DNA of 64,000 bases. It comes from UBA4416 sp963422675. GTDB taxonomy: Bacteria; Bacteroidota; Bacteroidia; B-17B0; Aurantibacillaceae. The translations under genes and the position numbers were made by a program. The stretch spans positions 186,001 through 250,000 of the forward strand of contig CAXVYS010000024.1 in assembly GCA_963422675.2 (NCBI GenBank). Reading direction: 5' to 3'. The notes beneath the pieces were generated by a model, which worked only from the letters and a program-made list of their open reading frames with translations, did not search any database and was not told the DNA's origin. Below, in pieces: positions 58,961 to 64,000 of this stretch (positions are counted from its first letter, which is position 1; each line of letters begins with the position of its first letter).

Positions 58961-60001
58961 ATTAACTATTCCCTGCACTGACCGATCCATGGTATTAAAT
59001 ATAACCCGCTTATACGAAGCATTTGCAAGGGATAAGGTTTCAAGAAGTTTTTTCTTCAACTCATCCCGTTCATTGGAAATGTATAAATTTTCTGTTTTAT
59101 GGTGAGATAGAGGACAGGTACTGATTACTTTACACCCGCTGTATAATGCCTCCATTAATACCGTTGAATTTCCTTCATAATTGGAAGTATGCAAAAACAC
59201 CTTGCTTGAGTTCATGAGCGATAATGTTTCCGCATGTGTTTTCGGACCTAATAATTTTACGTTATCCTCCAGGTTATACATTTTAATAAGTGCTTCCAGG
59301 ATTCTTTGCTCTTCTCCGCCACCTGCAATTTCGGCCTTAACATTTGGCATTGCTTTCTTTACCTCAACAATTAACTCAATAAATAAACTGTAATTTTTGA
59401 GAGGAATTAAAGAGCCCGCACCAAAAATATCAATCCGTCGTTCTTTTAAATTCAACTCCGGAAATATCGATTCTGTGATGCCATTTTCAAAGACATGTTG
59501 TGGGGCAATTGCATGGTTTTTATAAAATTCATCTTTCAAAAAATCGCTCATGGCCATTAATTGCTCTGCTTTTGGCTTAATACGTGAAACATATCTATTA
59601 GATGCTTTTGCATCCTGGCCTATGATCCAGATCAAATGGTTTAAATGGTGTTTTTTAGCGATCCTGTCAGCAACCAGTGCACACTCGGTAACCCATAAAC
59701 TTACCAAGCCACTAACCCGGTGTTGGGCAACTATTTTTTTTAAGGCTCTGTATGCTCTCATCCAGATAATCAACCGAAAAATTTTGGATCTGTTTTTTCC
59801 TCCAAGGGCAATTACATCAATGCCGTTCCAACGGTATTCTTTTCTTTCGAAAGGATACTGAAAGGCAACGATTACTAATTTGTTCTCCGGGAATTTATTC
59901 TTTACCGATAGTGCAAACTGTTGAAAAGCCGGTAAACAGGAAGTATCCGCTTCGTCTTTTGGAAAACCCGGTGTTACTAATATGACGACAGGCTTATTCA
60001 A
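58943..60001 (-). CDS. Family 4 glycosyltransferase, convergent
   Basis: A 352-residue GT-B glycosyltransferase. The N-terminal domain opens VVILVTPGFPKDEADTSC, and the donor domain has FGAGSLIPLKNYSLFIELI and HTSNYEGNSTVLMEALYSGC with the EX7E pair. Transmembrane segments are absent. The start is TTG at 60001; no ATG is possible before the first strand. It is a separate transcript that converges on the three-gene operon but belongs to the same gene neighbourhood. Confidence 0.86.
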   Translation of the reverse strand: MNKPVVILVTPGFPKDEADTSCLPAFQQFALSVKNKFPENKLVIVAFQYPFERKEYRWNGIDVIALGGKNRSKIFRLIIWMRAYRALKKIVAQHRVSGLVSLWVTECALVADRIAKKHHLNHLIWIIGQDAKASNRYVSRIKPKAEQLMAMSDFLKDEFYKNHAIAPQHVFENGITESIFPELNLKERRIDIFGAGSLIPLKNYSLFIELIVEVKKAMPNVKAEIAGGGEEQRILEALIKMYNLEDNVKLLGPKTHAETLSLMNSSKVFLHTSNYEGNSTVLMEALYSGCKVISTCPLSHHKTENLYISNERDELKKKLLETLSLANASYKRVIFNTMDRSVQGIVNLLLQK

Positions 60002-60027
60002 TTATGTTTAACGCTAGCGGATTTAAA

Positions 60028-61293
60028 TTAGTTTAAAATGATTTTATCATTATTAATGGCTCCAATAACTTTTCCATTTAAGGTTTTACCAATAAAAGGA
60101 GTGTTCCTGGATTTTGAAATAATATCTTTTTCTGTAAACGTAGTTTTACCGTTAAAGGTAAATAACGTCAGATTTGCTTTTTGATTTTCTTTGATCACTT
60201 CTGCTTCCAGGCCCAGAATATGGCGTGGATTCTCGGCTAAACATTCTGCTAATTTCTCCGGAGTAATTTTTGAAACTCCGGTTACAAGGCAATTAAACGC
60301 CGTTTGAAGTCCAACTATTCCACTATCTGCCAGGTCAAATTCTAAGTCTTTGCTTTCAATGTCCTGAGGATAATGATCGCTCACCACTACATCTATAATA
60401 CCATTTTCGAGTGCTTTGCGTAAGGCATTTACATCGTCCTTTGTTCTTAAAGGAGGGTTAATTTTATAATTTGTATCGAAAGTTTCCAGTTCTGTTTCAT
60501 CCAATAATAAATGATGAGCTGTTACTCCACAAGTCACATTTAACCCATTGGCTTTTGCTTTTTTAATCAGATCAATGCTCCCTTTTGTGCTGATTGTTGG
60601 GAAATGTATTTTACCTCCGGTGTAATCCAATATCTGTAAATTGCGTTGGGTCATTAATTCTTCTGCTAAGGCCGGGATACCTTTTAAACCAAGCTTTGTA
60701 GACACCACTCCTTCATTCATCTGCCCTCCCTGCGAAATGGTTTTATCATCGGCATGCGTAATAATAAAGCTATTAATGTTTTGAGCATACTGTAAGGCTC
60801 TTAAAATTAATCCTGCATCTTTAATCGGTTTTTTATGATCGCTAAACGCAACAGCTCCTGCTAATTGCATATCATACATTTCACTCAGGTCTTTCCCTTC
60901 CTGATCATGGCTGATGGTTCCAATAGGAAATACATTTACCAGGTTATCTTTTGCACGGTTTACAACATATTCTATCTGTGCTTTATTATGCAGCGGAGGG
61001 TTAGTACCACTCATCACACACACTCCGGTAAAACCACCTTTGGCAGCAGTTCTTAAACCGTTATCCAGTGTTTCCTTATGTTCATTCCCCGGATCACAAA
61101 AATTCACCTGCATATCCAACCAACCCAAAGAAACGTGTAAGCCTTCCGCTTCTACGGTTTTAATGCCTTTTTCAGGGTTAATTATTTTTTTGATCTGTGT
61201 AATGATCCCTTTTTCAATTAAAATATCTACCGTTTTCCCATGGTGTGGGCTCGCAATGTTTACAACAGTGGCTTGTTTAATGAGTATGTTCAT
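60028..61293 (-). CDS. Dihydroorotase-like protein, metal-binding His pair lost
   Basis: A 421-residue amidohydrolase-fold protein of the class I dihydroorotase type. The signature region is WLDMQVNFCDPG (58-69), where active enzymes have DxHxH; both His are replaced (Q62 and N64). Other usual elements remain (FIITHADDKT, GVTAHHLLLDE, VVVSDHYPQD). A loss at the first metal site means it may be catalytically weak or inactive, acting as a structural partner of aspartate carbamoyltransferase as PyrC-prime proteins do in other bacteria. The gene is intact and ends with a normal C-terminal beta-domain. A second, active dihydroorotase would be needed elsewhere. Confidence 0.88.
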   Translation of the reverse strand: MNILIKQATVVNIASPHHGKTVDILIEKGIITQIKKIINPEKGIKTVEAEGLHVSLGWLDMQVNFCDPGNEHKETLDNGLRTAAKGGFTGVCVMSGTNPPLHNKAQIEYVVNRAKDNLVNVFPIGTISHDQEGKDLSEMYDMQLAGAVAFSDHKKPIKDAGLILRALQYAQNINSFIITHADDKTISQGGQMNEGVVSTKLGLKGIPALAEELMTQRNLQILDYTGGKIHFPTISTKGSIDLIKKAKANGLNVTCGVTAHHLLLDETELETFDTNYKINPPLRTKDDVNALRKALENGIIDVVVSDHYPQDIESKDLEFDLADSGIVGLQTAFNCLVTGVSKITPEKLAECLAENPRHILGLEAEVIKENQKANLTLFTFNGKTTFTEKDIISKSRNTPFIGKTLNGKVIGAINNDKIILN

Positions 61294-61309
61294 GTTTTAT
61301 TTTTTAAAT

Positions 61310-61350
61310 GCAAAGTTTGCAAAGATTTTTTCGCAAAGTTAGCGGAGTAT
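61310..61350. repeat. Intergenic CGCAAAG-type repeat, copy 3
   Basis: GCAAAGTTTGCAAAGATTTT, then TTCGCAAAGTTAGCGGAG. The GCAAAG unit occurs three times. It closely matches the copy at 3106-3139. It lies between the dihydroorotase-like gene and the VWA protein gene. Confidence 0.5.
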
Positions 61351-61405
61351 TTATGTTAATTAATAGTCTTTATCCTTGCATGCACCTTGTGCTCTTTGCA
61401 ATTAT

Positions 61406-63454
61406 CTACTTAAATAGCCTTATAATTAAAATTTCAGCAGCTAAAAATACCAAAGCTAAAATTAAAAATAATTTCCATAATTTTTTCCCATCGTTAACTT
61501 CCTGTAACGTGGCAGTTAATTTTTTTTCGTCAGGCTCAATGATATGAACGTTTCTAAGGCCTGTTTCGTCTATTTGCTTTTGAAGCTGCTCACGGTTATA
61601 AAAATTCATATCCGATTCTCTCCGGTCGTAATTAAAGGCCAGTCCTTTTATAATATCTGTATTATCTATTACATTGTATTGACCCGCTGAAGTAATTTGA
61701 TTTTGAGTAAATAAACTCGTTGCATTGTTTACCAGGCGGTGTTCAGGAATAACATCGGTTGTTTTTTCTACATTAACAATGTGTAAGGGCTTATCCGAAA
61801 AATTAGCTGAGTTGGCTAAAACAATAGCCTCATTAGTTGCAGTTTTATAATAAACCGGCGACGGCTTTAAACTTAAGATAGCCATTTTAATAAGCGTTGG
61901 CACAAATAAAGCATGTTTGATAAAGTTCGAAGAAACCTCGTCGGAAGCTACGGAAAATAAATATATTTTACCTGTACCCATGGTGTATTGCGCTAAAAAC
62001 GGATTTCCATTTTGAAGCATAATCACCGGTTGTGAGCTGCTCCTGGTAGTTTGGTTAAACCGGTAATGTTCATATACTTTAGGAAGATCCATCCTCTGAT
62101 CTATTTTTTCGAAAACACCTTCGTATAGGCCCTGTTCAAAATTAATGGTTTGAGTTTTAGTATTTGCTGTATCAAGGCTAATGATTTCAGGCAACTGCAA
62201 ATTTTTAAAAGCTGTGTTATATGTAACTACATCTGCTTTTCTTGCCGGGAAAATAACCAGGCTGCCACCATTATTTACAAATTTTTGAAGCTCCGAAGCC
62301 AGACCGCTTGTAATGGCGCTCAGCTCATTCATCACAATCAGGTTTAATTTAGAAAACAATCCGTAATCAATCGCCGCTTCACTATTTTCTGTGAATACAA
62401 ACAAACTGTCATTTTGCATGAGAGACCTGAAATTCCCAGCTGTTCTGCTTTCCTTACCATTAATCACCAATGCGTTAATAATTGTTTGAGCATTGAAACT
62501 AAAATAAAAATTATCGTCATACGTCATCGGGTAATCTTCAATTTTTAATGTCCCCCTGTTAATGCCTTTTTCCTTTACCGTAAATGAAATGCTCACCTCT
62601 TTCTTACTTTCAGCACCGGCATTAAAGGAGTTTAAAGAAACCTGCTTATCATTTATAAATAATTTAAGTGTGCCGTTTTCAATGTCTTTATTACTTTTAT
62701 TAATAATGTGGGCATGAATGATTTGTTGCGTGCCAAATTGTTGTACCGGTGTTTCAAACCATACACTATCAATATAAACGTTGTTTACTTCCGAAGAAAC
62801 AATGGGAATCAGGTTTATCAATACCGTCGTATCAATACCTGATTTAGAAATAGCGGAAACATTTTTTTGAAAATCACTTAACAGGAAAATCCGTTTATTT
62901 TTAGAACCGTTATTCTGTAAAAAATCCTGCTGACGATTAATCACGTCTTTCATGTTCCTCGTAGCCGACGATATTTTAACATCATTCAGTTGCTCTACAA
63001 ATTCTTCCTTGCTCAAAAAGCGTTGGTGCCTTCCTTCAAAATCATTGGTTAGCAATTGAAATTTATCGCTCGCATTAAAAGAGTTGGCAATCTCTGCGGC
63101 ATAATTCTTTGCATTTTCAAGGAGAGTCCCATTCTTATTCGTACTTTCCATACTAAAGGAATTGTCGACATAGATACTGATGGCTTTTTCCCCTTGTTGT
63201 GTTTTTGTTTTACCCGGAATAAAAGGTTGTGCAAAGGCAAGTACCAAACAGGTAATAGCCAATATCCGCATGGCCAGGATCAGCCATTCTTTTAATTTGG
63301 ATTTACTATCACTTTCCTGCTTCAGCTCTTTCAAAAACTGAACATTGGTAAAATAAACTTTTTTATATTTTCTGAAATTGAAAAGATGAATAATAATAGG
63401 AATGGCTATAGCAGACAGTCCGATTAAAAATGTAGGAAACAAAAAATTCATCAA
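61406..63454 (-). CDS. BatA/VWA domain membrane protein
   Basis: A 682-residue inner-membrane protein. The N-terminal aerotolerance-regulator domain (1-80) is FLFPTFLIGLSAIAIPIIIH, with FNFRKYKKVYFTNVQFLKEL, and is followed by a helix (RILAITCLVLAFAQPF). A VWA-like domain begins IYVDNSFSMES, with DxSxS metal site D97, S99 and S101. A long periplasmic region follows, ending in a final helix (LWKLFLILALVFLAAEILIIRLF). The role in Bacteroidota is unclear; Bat proteins are linked to stress tolerance. No MoxR or other bat genes are beside it. MMNF could start at either Met. Confidence 0.87.
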   Translation of the reverse strand: MMNFLFPTFLIGLSAIAIPIIIHLFNFRKYKKVYFTNVQFLKELKQESDSKSKLKEWLILAMRILAITCLVLAFAQPFIPGKTKTQQGEKAISIYVDNSFSMESTNKNGTLLENAKNYAAEIANSFNASDKFQLLTNDFEGRHQRFLSKEEFVEQLNDVKISSATRNMKDVINRQQDFLQNNGSKNKRIFLLSDFQKNVSAISKSGIDTTVLINLIPIVSSEVNNVYIDSVWFETPVQQFGTQQIIHAHIINKSNKDIENGTLKLFINDKQVSLNSFNAGAESKKEVSISFTVKEKGINRGTLKIEDYPMTYDDNFYFSFNAQTIINALVINGKESRTAGNFRSLMQNDSLFVFTENSEAAIDYGLFSKLNLIVMNELSAITSGLASELQKFVNNGGSLVIFPARKADVVTYNTAFKNLQLPEIISLDTANTKTQTINFEQGLYEGVFEKIDQRMDLPKVYEHYRFNQTTRSSSQPVIMLQNGNPFLAQYTMGTGKIYLFSVASDEVSSNFIKHALFVPTLIKMAILSLKPSPVYYKTATNEAIVLANSANFSDKPLHIVNVEKTTDVIPEHRLVNNATSLFTQNQITSAGQYNVIDNTDIIKGLAFNYDRRESDMNFYNREQLQKQIDETGLRNVHIIEPDEKKLTATLQEVNDGKKLWKLFLILALVFLAAEILIIRLFK

Positions 63455-63568
63455 CTGTAAAAATAAGAAAATCTTCTGTTTTTTTGATTAATTAAATTCA
63501 AATTCAGAATAAACTAAATTCAGGTAACAATTACTGTTTTTGACCTATACGAATAGTATTCCCTGCTG

Positions 63569-63655
63569 TCATACTAAAGGAAGGTCAAAATTTTCTTTGC
63601 AAGAAATTAAAACAACTGCGAATGCGATATAAAGAAGAAGTTTAGTCATAAGCAT
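63569..63655 (-). CDS. Possible 28-residue lipoprotein-like peptide
   Basis: A short ORF, MLMTKLLLYIAFAVVLISC followed by KENFDLPLV. It has a hydrophobic core and a lipobox-like LISC, with only nine residues after Cys. An exact TATATTTG promoter box (63665-63672) lies just before the ATG, predicting a leader of about 5 nt. It may be a genuine tiny lipopeptide, a leader for the downstream VWA gene, or a decayed lipoprotein. The longer in-frame reading back to 63796 has no promoter support. Confidence 0.35.
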   Translation of the reverse strand: MLMTKLLLYIAFAVVLISCKENFDLPLV

Positions 63656-63664
63656 AAAGTGTTT

Positions 63665-63672
63665 CAAATATA
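63665..63672 (-). promoter_or_regulatory. -7 promoter element (TATATTTG) upstream of the 28-aa peptide and VWA gene
   Basis: An exact TAnnTTTG match, with a predicted start near 63660. The VWA protein gene starts about 200 nt further downstream and may use this promoter. Confidence 0.45.
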
Positions 63673-63795
63673 CATATACCCCACTCTGTGTAAAATATAT
63701 TCGTTTTCCCACATATTTTTGATCCAACCCCTCTTTTTGACTATTATTTTTTAAAAAAGTGTACTTTTTTTCTTGCACCCCCCCTTTTTTTGACA

Positions 63796-63803
63796 TATTT
63801 TTG
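63796..63803 (+). promoter_or_regulatory. -7 promoter element of glnN (TATTTTTG)
   Basis: An exact TAnnTTTG match. A TTG at 63773-63775, about 20 nt further upstream, may serve as a -33 element. The predicted leader to ATG 63852 is about 44 nt. Confidence 0.5.
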
Positions 63804-63851
63804 CGGAATAATTCAAAATTTCACCATCAACCCCTATAAAAACCTTCAAAA

Positions 63852-64000
63852 ATGACTACAAGACGAATTTTAGCCCTGCAAGACGTTGTAAAACGTGTAC
63901 CTGTTGAGTTTAATAAAACCGACAAACAAGTGTCGAAATATTATGGCTCCAACGTGTTTGGTTTAGATGCCATGCGCGAATTCTTATCTGAAGAAGCCTT
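63852..64000 (+). CDS. glnN: Glutamine synthetase type III (partial, N-terminus)
   Basis: The first 49 codons of a large glutamine synthetase III. The visible part MTTRRILALQDVVKRVPVEF, then KQVSKYYGSNVFGLDAMREF with LSEEA, matches the start of Bacteroidota GlnN, an ATP-dependent ammonia-assimilating enzyme of about 730 residues. The catalytic domain lies outside the window. The start is the ATG at 63852, preceded by an A-rich leader without a clear Shine-Dalgarno site. Confidence 0.8.
   Translation, partial: MTTRRILALQDVVKRVPVEFNKTDKQVSKYYGSNVFGLDAMREFLSEEA

Noticed and set aside
63656..63796. Longer 75-residue reading of the small minus-strand ORF
   Set aside because: The promoter box lies inside it. 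Only the last 28 codons follow the predicted transcription start.

Overview
The window is chromosomal DNA of a low-GC member of the Bacteroidota, probably a gliding or formerly gliding environmental lineage of the Flavobacteriales/Sphingobacteriales type. Support comes from a GldH lipoprotein, a giant SprB-repeat adhesin paired with a PorP/SprF protein, type IX secretion C-terminal domains, a glutamine synthetase of type III, a fused branched-chain 2-oxoacid dehydrogenase E1, a CarB without its allosteric domain, and many promoters with the Bacteroidota -7 element TAnnTTTG. No phage, transposon, CRISPR array, rRNA or tRNA is visible.

Layout. 1-7.1 kb is metabolism and housekeeping on the minus strand (E1, a methionine gamma-lyase-like enzyme, TyrRS, an alpha/beta hydrolase, LD-carboxypeptidase, an HNH/NUMOD4 protein). 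7.2-10.7 kb holds MetRS, a secreted protein and phosphatidylserine decarboxylase. 10.8-20.2 kb is the adhesin module: a 2812-residue protein with about 30 SprB repeats followed by its PorP/SprF partner. 20.3-27 kb has a Nudix hydrolase, a KdsC-like phosphatase, a DUF2520 protein and a ccmB-ccmC-ccmD-ccmE-ccmF cytochrome c maturation operon. 27.2-30.7 kb has glutathione peroxidase, an SDR, RicT/PSP1 and GldH. 30.7-33.5 kb holds a REP-like hairpin element and a probable metal (copper) handling operon with an MbnP-like lipoprotein. 33.5-37.3 kb is plsC, obg, an adenylate kinase with a histone-H1-like tail, and hpt. 37.3-44.2 kb has a MATE exporter, a membrane glycosyltransferase, the SRP RNA gene and a T9SS cargo protein with Ig-like repeats. 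44.3-47.9 kb has carB and a small outer-membrane protein.

47.9-60.0 kb is the most unusual block. A tight seven-gene operon (two cobalamin-dependent radical SAM proteins, one SPASM radical SAM protein, two methyltransferases, a nucleotidyltransferase-like protein, a membrane glycosyltransferase) diverges from a three-gene operon (polysaccharide deacetylase, GNAT, GT4), and a further GT4 faces it. It reads as a pathway that builds and C-methylates an unknown envelope glycan or lipid. 60.0-64.0 kb has a dihydroorotase-like protein without its metal-binding histidines, a BatA/VWA membrane protein and the start of glnN.

Regulatory signals recur: TAnnTTTG boxes lie so close to start codons that several mRNAs should have leaders of 0-20 nt. 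At three loci the first possible TTG start codon lies inside the promoter box itself, so the true start is further downstream.
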